Origin: an uncultured Campylobacter sp.
Lineage (GTDB): Bacteria > Campylobacterota > Campylobacteria > Campylobacterales > Campylobacteraceae
Assembly: GCF_938031315.1 (NCBI RefSeq)
Contig: NZ_CALHHT010000456.1
Span: forward strand, 1-6,398
Length of the DNA: 6,398 nucleotides
Reading direction: 5' to 3'
A model generated the notes under the pieces. It saw only the letters and a program-made list of their open reading frames with translations. It searched no databases and had not been told where the DNA came from. Made by a program: the position numbers and the translations under genes. Of the stretch, positions 1-6,008 are shown piece by piece. How positions within the stretch are numbered: the stretch's first letter is position 1; each line of letters opens with the position of its first letter.

Positions 1-230
1 TTTGAAAATTTTCATTTTGATCCTTTCGTTTTAAATTTTGCGCAATTTTACAATCTCTAAATGAAGCGAGAGTGAAAGAGAGAAATTTTATCGCTTACGG
101 CGGATCGCTACCCAAATTTTATCGCCGCGGGATCGGAGCTTTCGGCTCGCCGTCGCCGCAGAATTAGAATTTTATCGCCGCGGCGCAAGATCAAAATTTT
201 ATCTTATCCTCGCAGCACGCTGCAACATCG

Positions 231-443
231 GAATTTTACCTCTTCGCAAGCGGTTCAAATTCTATGCTATAACGAGGGCTGAAATTTTACCGCCGCCGCC
301 GCCAAGATTAAAATTTTACCGCTTCAGCGGGGGCCGATTTTGCTAACGCGGCAAGCGGTTGGATTTGATCGTCGCGGCAGGAATTAAAATTTTGCTGCCG
401 CTGTAGGGTTGGAATTTCATCGCCCTTGCGCTACGATGAAATT
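231..443. repeat. Degenerate ~26-base tandem repeat, nine consecutive units
   Basis: The AATT (or GATT) cores fall at 232, 258, 283, 312, 336, 362, 388, 413 and 440. Successive steps are 26, 25, 29, 24, 26, 26, 25 and 27. The unit reads roughly RAATTTTACCGCCGCGGC and then a G-rich tail such as AAGCGGTTG. For example, GCAAGCGGTT precedes the core at both 247-256 and 351-360. The spacing recurs at 571, 597 and 623, and related words at 84-200 suggest a longer, more eroded array. A 26-base period is not a multiple of three, so it is unlikely to be a protein repeat. Confidence 0.6.
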
Positions 444-1163
444 TGTCCCTTTTACGAGCGAGATCCTTGCGCCGTCCATTCGCCTGCGCTACGGCTCGCG
501 TGAAATTTATCCATTCGTCGCGGCTTACGTGGAGATTTTAGAGATTTTGATACGCCCTATTGCGGCGCGAAATTTTATTGTCGCGCCTCGCGGCTAGATT
601 TTGCTACCGTCATGGGGATCAAAATTTTACCGCCGCGCAACCGTGGTTTGAGCCTGATTTAGCGCCTTTGCGAGTTTTACGACGCGGCCGAATTCTACCG
701 CAGGCACCGTTTTGCGAGGGCACGGACTGCTCGCGAGACGGAAGCTTTGCGCTGCGCCCGCTGCTTTGCCGTATATAAAATTTTATCACGCGCCGCTTCA
801 AACGCGGCACGGCACTTATCCACCGCGCGGCTAAAATTTTTACGCGCAGCCTCGGTTGCGGCACGGCGTCCATCCGCTTGCCGCACGATTAAAATTTATC
901 TATGAGCGCACACCGATCGCGACGAGGCACCGCTTTAAAAATTTATACTCCGCTCCGTATCTACTGCGAAACGGCGCCGAAATTTCAACGCAAAATGGGC
1001 GCCATGAAATTTTCGCGCTGCGAGATAAAATTTGTGTGTCGTTGTACGACGACGAGACGCGAACCCATACGCTGCGTGCACGATTAAATTTTAAATTTCG
1101 CGCTGTGGCCGCTAGATAAAATTTCGCGACCATTCAGGGGCGGCGAATGATTTAATTTAGATT

Positions 1164-1566
1164 GTGCCGCACCGCTACGAAGCGGTATGTCGCGCAGCTA
1201 AACCCGCGCCGCGCAGTAGTATAACGAAGCGCGAACAGTCGGATTCGCACTGCCTCTGCCACGTAGCGGAGTATAGCCATTTATATCGCGCGCCTTGTAA
1301 TAGAGGCAGCCAGGTCCGCACCGCGTTGGCGCGTAACAAAGCACCATGCATTGGATCCGCGCCGCGCCCGTTACAAAACGATATACCGCACAGCTAAATC
1401 GTCGTCGCACAGTCATGGTAAAGCGCAAGTAAGTCCGAAGCATCACGCTCGCCGCGTATCGGAGCGCAGTCAAATTTACATCGCGCACGGCTGCGTAGTG
1501 GAGGCAGCCGGGTCTGCACCGCGTTGGCGCGCAACAAAGCACCGTGCATTAGACCCACACCGCGCG
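1164..1566. repeat. Two diverged tandem copies of a ~196-base unit
   Basis: Copy 1 runs from about 1164 to 1368 and copy 2 from about 1359 to 1566; the ends are approximate because the junction is shared. The most conserved block is GAGGCAGCC through GCATT and beyond (1303-1368 against 1501-1566), with about nine differences in 66 bases. A second block ending in CAGCTAAA (1172-1202 against 1368-1398) is also clear. Between them the copies differ by substitutions and short indels. No gene is visible in either copy. Confidence 0.7.
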
Positions 1567-1653
1567 CAATGAAGCTAGCGTTACGAGATCTGCTCCGGCG
1601 CGGTTTTCAAGATTTGCAACGGCATAAAAAGTTACAAAGCTATCACAATAAAT

Positions 1654-1667
1654 CCGCCTCACCGCGG
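1654..1667 (-). terminator. Weak candidate terminator hairpin after purH
   Basis: Eleven bases past the purH TAA, the minus strand reads CCGC-GGTGAG-GCGG and then ATTTATT. The stem is only four G-C pairs and the U-tract is imperfect, so this is a tentative call made largely from position. Confidence 0.25.
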
Positions 1668-1678
1668 GCGAGCAAAAT

Positions 1679-3217
1679 TTAGTGCAAAAAGTGGCGCACT
1701 CCCGTAAAATACATCGCCATGCCAAACTCGTCGGCGCTTGCGATCACCTCATCGTCGCGGATGCTGCCGCCTGGCTGCACGACCGTCGCGACGCCCGCAG
1801 CATGGGCGATCTCGATGCTGTCTTTAAACGGGAAAAACGCCTCGCTGGCAAGCGCGCAGCCGCGCAGATCGACGCCCACGTCGCGAGCCTTTGCCACTGC
1901 CGCACGCGCGGCGTCCACGCGGCTCGTCATACCCATGCCGATCGCGACCATCGCGCGATTTTTGACGTAAACCACGCAGTTGCTCTTCGTAAGTGCGGCG
2001 ATCTGCCACGCAATTTTTAGATCATCCAGTTCACTCTCGCTCGCCGCGCGCTTGGTGACGCAGCGGGCATTTGCGACCTCGCCCGCGCCCACGTAGTCGC
2101 GCTGCTGATACACAAAGCCGCCGTCAATGAATTTAAAATCATACTTGTCGTTTTCGCGAATTAAAAACTCCCCGCCCTGCTCGAAAATTTTAATACGCTT
2201 TTTCTTTTCAAATACCGCAAGCGCCGCGGGCGTGACGCGAGCGGCAAGGATAACTTCGACAAAAATTTCATTGATCTTATGCGCTAGCTCCTCGTCCAAA
2301 ACGCCGTTTATCGCCACGACGCCGCCGTATGCCGAAACGGGATCGCATTTTAGCGCCTCGGTGTAGCTTTCAAGCAGGCTTCCCTTCACGGCAAAACCGC
2401 ATGGATTGGCGTGCTTGCAGATCGCTACCGCAGGCGCCTCCCCGAAGCTGCTAGCGAGCATCAGCGCGCCGTGCATATCGGTCATATTGTTAAAGCTCGC
2501 CTCGCCCTTTAGGCTCTTAAAATGGTTGCTAAAAAAGTCCTCGAACTCGTAAAGTGCGCCCTTTTGGTGCGGATTTTCGCCGTAGCGAGTATCGAATACC
2601 TTACTGCCCGTGATAAATTTTTTAGCGCCGAAGCCGCCGTTAAAGCGCTCGTTCATATAGTTTGCGATCATCGCGTCGTAGGCTGCGGTGTGCTCATAAG
2701 CTTTAATCATCAAGTTTTGCCTAAATTTCAGTTTCTCGCTCTCGTCCGCGCCGCTTAAATTTTGCAAAACCGCGTCGTAATCAAGCGGGCTGGTGACGAC
2801 ATAGACGCTAGCAAAATTTTTAGCCGCGCTTCGCACCATCGCGGGGCCGCCGATGTCGATATTTTCGATGATCTCTGAAAAATCGTCGGTGCGGGCTACG
2901 GTCGCTTTAAAAGGATATAAATTTACGCACACGAGATCGATGCCGCCGATGCCGTGCTGCGCGGCTTGGCTTGCGTGATTTGCGTCGTTTCTCTTATACA
3001 AAATTCCGCCGTGGATTTTGGGATGCAGGGTTTTAACCCGCCCCTCAAACATCTCGGGCGAGCCCGAGTATTCGCTCACTTCCGCTGCTTTCACGCCATT
3101 TTGCAAAAGCAGTTTATGCGTGCCGCCCGTGCTTAAAATTTCAAATCCTAGCTGCTCAAGCCCTTTGGCAAACTCTACGACGCCCTCTTTATCGCTGACG
3201 CTGATTAACGCTCTCAT
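1679..3217 (-). CDS. purH: Bifunctional AICAR formyltransferase / IMP cyclohydrolase
   Basis: PurH makes the last two steps of de novo purine synthesis in the cytoplasm: it formylates AICAR with 10-formyl-THF and closes FAICAR to IMP. At 512 residues it is close to the usual 510-530. The N-terminal MGS-like cyclohydrolase domain (about 1-135) shows STGGT (29-33), GRVKTLHPKIHGG (59-71) with Lys62, and DIGGPAMVRSAAKN (121-134). The transformylase domain shows RYGENPHQ (211-218), AICKHANPCG (265-274) with the expected catalytic Lys268-His269 pair, DPVSAYGG, SEAFFPFKDS (458-467) and QPGGSIRDDE (481-490). It ends in the typical YFTGVRHFLH. No key residue is missing and there is no frameshift. AAGGAG lies 5 nt before the ATG. 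It is the last gene before a 1.68-kb region without genes. Confidence 0.98.
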   Translation of the reverse strand: MRALISVSDKEGVVEFAKGLEQLGFEILSTGGTHKLLLQNGVKAAEVSEYSGSPEMFEGRVKTLHPKIHGGILYKRNDANHASQAAQHGIGGIDLVCVNLYPFKATVARTDDFSEIIENIDIGGPAMVRSAAKNFASVYVVTSPLDYDAVLQNLSGADESEKLKFRQNLMIKAYEHTAAYDAMIANYMNERFNGGFGAKKFITGSKVFDTRYGENPHQKGALYEFEDFFSNHFKSLKGEASFNNMTDMHGALMLASSFGEAPAVAICKHANPCGFAVKGSLLESYTEALKCDPVSAYGGVVAINGVLDEELAHKINEIFVEVILAARVTPAALAVFEKKKRIKIFEQGGEFLIRENDKYDFKFIDGGFVYQQRDYVGAGEVANARCVTKRAASESELDDLKIAWQIAALTKSNCVVYVKNRAMVAIGMGMTSRVDAARAAVAKARDVGVDLRGCALASEAFFPFKDSIEIAHAAGVATVVQPGGSIRDDEVIASADEFGMAMYFTGVRHFLH

Positions 3218-3228
3218 CTTTTCTCCTT
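3218..3228 (-). promoter_or_regulatory. Strong ribosome binding site of purH
   Basis: AAGGAG (minus strand, 3228-3223) with a 5-nt spacer to the ATG at 3217. It lies inside the 16-nt gap after the upstream lipoprotein's TAA, as expected for an internal operon gene. Confidence 0.7.
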
Positions 3229-3233
3229 TTGAT

Positions 3234-3821
3234 TTATTCGCATAGTTTTTTAAAAATCAGCTCGCGCATGTCGTTTGCGTTAAGCTGAAAATACAAAATC
3301 GCCTCGCGGCGAGCCTCTTGATACTCGCGCCTCGTCTTTTCATCTGCCGCGCCGAGCTTTGCGCCGTTAAATTTCGCCATGCGCGCCGAAGCCAGCTCTT
3401 TTAGCTTCTCATTATCGCGAGAGATGCCGCCGCTATAATTAAACCACTCTTTGCTTTGAAAAATATTAAATAAAATTTGAAAATCTACGAAATTTCCCCT
3501 ATTGTACTCGGCGCAGACCCCGTTTTTGTGGCTTACGGCGTAGATCGCGCCGTATCTACGCTCGAAAAAATATAGTTTTATGAGCTTTGCGTTTTTATCT
3601 AAATTTGCGCCGCCGCCTAAAATCGCAAGCTTCGCATCGCCTCGCGTTTCGTAAGGGCCTAAAATCGCGCCGTTTTCGTAGAGATTGCCGCCGTAAAAAG
3701 CGTATTTCGTATCCCCAAGCTCGCTTGAAAGAACGTAGGTTTTATCGGTTTCGGGCGAGTTTTTGCCCGCGCAGCCAAGCAGCGACAGAGCCAAAAACAG
3801 AGACGAGATAAAAAATTTCAT
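3234..3821 (-). CDS. Predicted lipoprotein, 195 aa, second complete member of the local family
   Basis: A classic lipoprotein signal peptide: MKFF, a hydrophobic run, then L14-L15-G16-C17, so Cys17 would be lipidated. The ATG at 3821 follows AAAGGA with an 8-nt spacer. The mature part has GGNLYENGAILGPYE (44-58), shared with the lipoprotein at 5371-5994. It then has an aromatic strand, KLYFFERRYG (82-91), and NGVCAEYN (100-107), shared with the partial gene at the window edge. A charged, probably helical C-terminal region (about 137-190) ends KKLCE. Apart from the lipid Cys its only cysteines are Cys103 and Cys194, both conserved in the relatives. Function is unknown; I do not recognise a named family. 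Its TAA is 16 nt before the purH start, so purH is probably co-transcribed with it. Confidence 0.88.
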   Translation of the reverse strand: MKFFISSLFLALSLLGCAGKNSPETDKTYVLSSELGDTKYAFYGGNLYENGAILGPYETRGDAKLAILGGGANLDKNAKLIKLYFFERRYGAIYAVSHKNGVCAEYNRGNFVDFQILFNIFQSKEWFNYSGGISRDNEKLKELASARMAKFNGAKLGAADEKTRREYQEARREAILYFQLNANDMRELIFKKLCE

Positions 3822-3835
3822 CGCAAAAATCCTTT
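3822..3835 (-). promoter_or_regulatory. Ribosome binding site of the 195-aa lipoprotein
   Basis: AAAGGA (minus strand, 3835-3830), 8 nt before the ATG at 3821. The spacing is near-ideal and supports the lipoprotein start. Confidence 0.6.
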
Positions 3836-4040
3836 AAATTTTAAAATTTTGCCTAATTTATGACGCGGAATCGGCAAAGCGAAATTTACTAAATTTACCG
3901 CATTTACCGCGCGCAAATTTTAAATTTGCTTCTCAAATGCCGCCGCTTTGCTCGCGCGGACGTAAATTTTAAAATTCTGCGCCGCTTGCAAAGGCTAAAT
4001 TAAAAGCCGCGACGCAAAACGTAAATTTAAACCGCAGCGC

Positions 4041-4079
4041 AAATTTAGCCGAAAAAATCGGCGTGAACCGGCTAAATTT
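4041..4079. promoter_or_regulatory. 11-bp perfect inverted repeat with an alternative nested hairpin
   Basis: AAATTTAGCCG (4041-4051) is exactly complementary to CGGCTAAATTT (4069-4079), leaving a 17-nt loop. The GCCGA at 4048-4052 can instead pair with TCGGC at 4058-4062 around a five-A loop, so the two structures exclude each other. The site lies in the probable leader of the lipoprotein/purH pair on the minus strand. An operator or a switchable RNA structure is possible. The base pairing is visible; regulation is inference. Confidence 0.35.
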
Positions 4080-4103
4080 AAAATTTCGCGGCGCAGCTTT
4101 TAT

Positions 4104-4121
4104 CGCCAAGCTAGATTGGCG
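4104..4121. promoter_or_regulatory. Small perfect hairpin CGCCAA-N6-TTGGCG
   Basis: A six-base stem with a six-base loop (GCTAGA on the plus strand). On the minus strand it lies downstream of the protease stop and the orphan frame, where a transcript end would be sensible, but no clean U-run follows. It may therefore be a weak terminator, an RNA-processing site or chance. Confidence 0.3.
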
Positions 4122-4151
4122 CTTGCTTTTGCCACTTTTAAAATTTTAAAT

Positions 4152-4250
4152 TTACTTGCACATCCTATTTTCCAGCTCATCCATAAGCGCGGCTACGTCA
4201 TCGCCCACGAGCTCCATTAGCGCCGTTTGTCGCTGCTTCTCGTTTAAATT
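4152..4250 (-). pseudogene. Orphan 33-codon reading frame, possible 3' remnant of a lost gene
   Basis: Between two TAA stops the minus strand encodes NLNEKQRQTALMELVGDD followed by VAALMDELENRMCK. This is an amphipathic, helical-looking, normally composed peptide, unlike the Arg/Cys-rich translations of the surrounding non-coding DNA. There is no start with a ribosome binding site; the first ATG (4217) would give only 22 residues. It could be the C-terminal tail of a degraded or rearranged gene, a very small protein with an unusual start, or chance. It sits downstream of the protease and on the same strand. I do not recognise the family. Confidence 0.3.
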
Positions 4251-4312
4251 TTATGCGCCGATTTAAATTTTACAAGCCGCAAATTTAAAACGGCACGAGA
4301 TCGAAAACCGCA

Positions 4313-5344
4313 CTAAATATAATAGATGCTGTTTTTGATATTTTTGCCGTCGAGTTCGTTTTTGCGCCACGAGCTCTCGTCGTTTAGTACGATCCAGCGC
4401 TTCTCCTCCTCGCGGTAAAACCAATCCTTGTCGATCTGATAGTAGATCTGGCATCCCAAAATTTCGATGATATTGGCGATGTTGTTGTCGTGGTAGTTGT
4501 TCTCGTCGAAATCGGTAAAGGTGCGCTGCCCCATCTCGGCGTAGAGCTCGTTTAAAATTTGAAGCATCTCGCTTAGGCGCGTATCCATCTTCTCGACCTG
4601 AAGCCCAAGCTCGTTAGCCTCTCTGAATAAGATCGGATAGTCGTGCGACGGATAGCCGCTGTTTAGCTTGTCGCTGATAAAGGCGATCTTTTGCTCATCT
4701 TCGAAGTGGTAGCGCAGAATTTCGCGGCAAATTTTAAGCGACAGGCTGCTTGCGCGATCGACGGCGCCGAAAACGAGCGGATGGATATATTTATAAAGCT
4801 CCTTGTACGGGTTCTCGTCGTTCGGGCGTTCGTTATTTTTCCAAAGCTTCACCACGCGGCTTAGCTCGTCCATCGAGACGTTGGCCTGGTCGTTGGTGTT
4901 CGTAACCGGCGAAAGCTCGTGTCGCAGCGAAGTATCGACCGACGTGAGATAACCTAGCGGCCCCATTAAAATTTTATTCGCCCCAAGCGCCATCATCGTA
5001 GCCGCCGAAGCGCAGTTTGCCGGCACCAGCGCGATCAGCTCGTCGCAGTGGTTGCGCAGGATCGAGACGATCTTAAGCGATGCGATACCGCTGCCGCCGT
5101 CAGATTTGATGTAAAGGTAGAGCTTTTCAAAATGCTTGCCCTTGAGATGGTCGTTGATACTGATCGCGTCGTTACCGCAGACGCTACCTGCGCCCGAATT
5201 GAAGTAAGTAAGCAGCGGCGCGCCCAGATATTTCTCGATATTGGTGATCACCTCTTGCGTTTGCTTCATCAAGATCGGCGGTTGCTTCGCCGCCTTTTTG
5301 GCGCCCTGCTTCTGCGGCTCTTCGTCTTTGGATAAAAATCCCAT
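4313..5344 (-). CDS. SDH-family Clp-fold serine protease (ClpP/crotonase superfamily), cytoplasmic
   Basis: The 343-residue protein has the layout of serine-dehydrogenase-proteinase (SDH, Pfam SDH_protease) family members. A beta strand LYLYIKSDGGSG (75-86) carries the Gly-rich oxyanion-hole loop. VPANCASAATMMALGA (107-122) contains the probable nucleophile Ser113. GPLGYLTSVDTSL (128-140) follows, where family members usually have a GPxDPQ-like turn. LNSGYPSHDYPILFREANELGL (about 227-248) includes the His234-Asp235-Tyr-Pro signature of the family. There is no signal peptide or transmembrane segment. Residues 4-27 are charged and Lys-rich. The last ~60 residues, aromatic and acidic (WFYREEEKRW near 308-317), look like an extension beyond the protease core. 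The ATG at 5344 follows AAAGGA with a 5-nt spacer. It probably cleaves peptides in the cytoplasm, but substrate and partners are unknown. The fold call is firm; activity is inference. Confidence 0.85.
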   Translation of the reverse strand: MGFLSKDEEPQKQGAKKAAKQPPILMKQTQEVITNIEKYLGAPLLTYFNSGAGSVCGNDAISINDHLKGKHFEKLYLYIKSDGGSGIASLKIVSILRNHCDELIALVPANCASAATMMALGANKILMGPLGYLTSVDTSLRHELSPVTNTNDQANVSMDELSRVVKLWKNNERPNDENPYKELYKYIHPLVFGAVDRASSLSLKICREILRYHFEDEQKIAFISDKLNSGYPSHDYPILFREANELGLQVEKMDTRLSEMLQILNELYAEMGQRTFTDFDENNYHDNNIANIIEILGCQIYYQIDKDWFYREEEKRWIVLNDESSWRKNELDGKNIKNSIYYI

Positions 5345-5355
5345 GTTTTTCCTTT
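5345..5355 (-). promoter_or_regulatory. Ribosome binding site of the SDH-type protease gene
   Basis: AAAGGA (minus strand, 5355-5350) with a 5-nt spacer to the ATG at 5344. This supports the full-length start rather than the internal Met26, and lies within the 26-nt gap after the upstream lipoprotein's TAA. Confidence 0.6.
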
Positions 5356-5370
5356 CGTGTTGGTTTGGTT

Positions 5371-5994
5371 TTAAAATTTTAACTTACAAATATCGCGTAA
5401 TCTGTCCCGATGCCACTCGATGCTCTGCTTGACCGTATTGCCTAGAGCCGCATGCGGGCTTTGCAAAAACGTCCTACTATTTTTTAGGCTTGAGCTCACG
5501 TATTCGTAGCGTGAGATCACGTTTGCGCTAGCGCTTTGCGACACCGAAGCCGAAAACGAGTATGAATAAAGCGGCGCGGAGGAAGCGTAGCCGCTAAAGT
5601 GCTCTTTTAGGCTTACGAATTTGCCCTCCGCAAAGGCCTTGCAAACGCCGCCGCTCGCGGAATACTCGGCGATTCGTAGCTCTTTATTGGGCGTAAAAAC
5701 GTAGATCGTAAATTTATTTAGAGCTATTTGCGAAATTTGATCCTTAGCCATGCCGACTCCTCTTTCGTCTGTAAATAGATAGAGATTGGAGCCCTCCTCT
5801 TCATATCTTCCTAAGATTGCGTCATCTTTTAAAAGCACGCCGCCTGAAATTTTATACTCGGTGACGGTCTGCCCGTCATAGCTCATCATCACGGAATTTT
5901 CCGGATGCAGCTCGGCTTGCGAATACTTTACCTTCATACAACCCGCAAGCAGCGCGACCGCCGCAAACAGCGTTAAAATTTTAATTTTATCCAT
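5371..5994 (-). CDS. Predicted lipoprotein, 207 aa, member of a local three-gene paralogous family
   Basis: I start this gene at the ATG at 5994, which gives a compact signal peptide: MDK, a hydrophobic stretch, then the lipobox L16-A17-G18-C19. A longer frame from a TTG at 6018 adds eight polar residues and runs into the upstream gene, so I reject it. The mature protein would be lipidated on Cys19 and membrane-anchored. GGVLLKDDAILGRYE (51-65) matches GGNLYENGAILGPYE in the lipoprotein at 3234-3821. A later beta-rich part (FTIYVF, then GGVC at 115-118 and GKFV) matches its KLYFF/NGVC/GNFV region. Cys118 and Cys203 are the only other cysteines, matching the pair in its paralogues, and may form a disulfide. 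A Ser/Tyr/Ala-rich stretch (about 135-170) has no clear counterpart in the others. Function unknown. It lies 26 nt upstream of the SDH-type protease gene. Confidence 0.88.
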   Translation of the reverse strand: MDKIKILTLFAAVALLAGCMKVKYSQAELHPENSVMMSYDGQTVTEYKISGGVLLKDDAILGRYEEEGSNLYLFTDERGVGMAKDQISQIALNKFTIYVFTPNKELRIAEYSASGGVCKAFAEGKFVSLKEHFSGYASSAPLYSYSFSASVSQSASANVISRYEYVSSSLKNSRTFLQSPHAALGNTVKQSIEWHRDRLRDICKLKF

Positions 5995-6003
5995 AACTCC
6001 CCC
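5995..6003 (-). promoter_or_regulatory. Ribosome binding site deciding the lipoprotein start at 5994
   Basis: On the minus strand GGGGGAG-TT precedes the ATG. The purine run is G-rich and only 2 nt from the start, closer than the AAAGGA sites of the other genes here. It sits between the TAA of the upstream gene and the ATG and supports this start over the upstream TTG at 6018. The short spacing may mean translation is partly coupled to the upstream gene. Confidence 0.5.
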
Positions 6004-6008
6004 GAAGT

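Larger units (their letters stand above)
1..1678. other. 1.68-kb region without a convincing gene, made of degenerate repeats
   Basis: Open frames here are short, overlap in several frames on both strands, and encode Arg/Cys/Ala-rich peptides without domains or ribosome binding sites. Stops are sparse only because the GC-rich spacers lack A/T. The left ~1.15 kb is dominated by AAAATTTTA-like words separated by CGCCGCGG-like GC-rich segments. The right part has a two-copy ~196-base tandem repeat. I see no tRNA, rRNA, transposase or integrase. The region begins directly after purH and extends past the left edge. Confidence 0.6.
3822..4312. other. 491-base intergenic interval dense in AAATTT palindromes
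   Basis: The interval lies between the protease stop and the next lipoprotein's start. It contains no full gene. By eye I count about 16 AAATTT hexamers, where fewer than one would be expected by chance. Several are embedded in larger palindromes, for example GCAAATTT-T-AAATTTGC at 3913-3929. TTTAAATTTTA occurs twice 19 nt apart (4243 and 4262). The interval also holds two hairpins and an orphan 33-codon frame, listed separately. It must hold the leader of the lipoprotein/purH pair if that pair has its own promoter, but I cannot identify a confident -10/-35. Confidence 0.6.

Noticed and set aside
81..640. Possible CRISPR array, because of regularly spaced similar words
   Set aside because: Units vary at most positions, spacing is ~26 bases in total (too short for repeat plus spacer), and no cas-like gene is nearby.
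409..1133. Several short overlapping frames on both strands
   Set aside because: They are Arg/Ala-rich translations of the repeat DNA, overlap each other in different frames, and lack domains or plausible ribosome binding sites.
1198..1542. Minus-strand 114-codon open frame with an internal repeat (CAPTRC / YAPTRC)
   Set aside because: It starts at a GTG without a ribosome binding site, is very rich in Cys and Arg, and its internal repeat simply follows the DNA duplication. The equivalent frame just upstream in copy 2 has a stop.
1682..3245. Plus-strand open frames opposite purH
   Set aside because: They are antisense shadows of a fully conserved purH reading frame.
4263..4454. Minus-strand 63-codon frame overlapping the 3' end of the protease gene
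   Set aside because: Out-of-frame shadow of the protease coding region running into AT-rich intergenic DNA.
5048..5432. Plus-strand frames of 95 and 63 codons opposite the protease
   Set aside because: They are antisense to a gene with clear family motifs and have no independent support.
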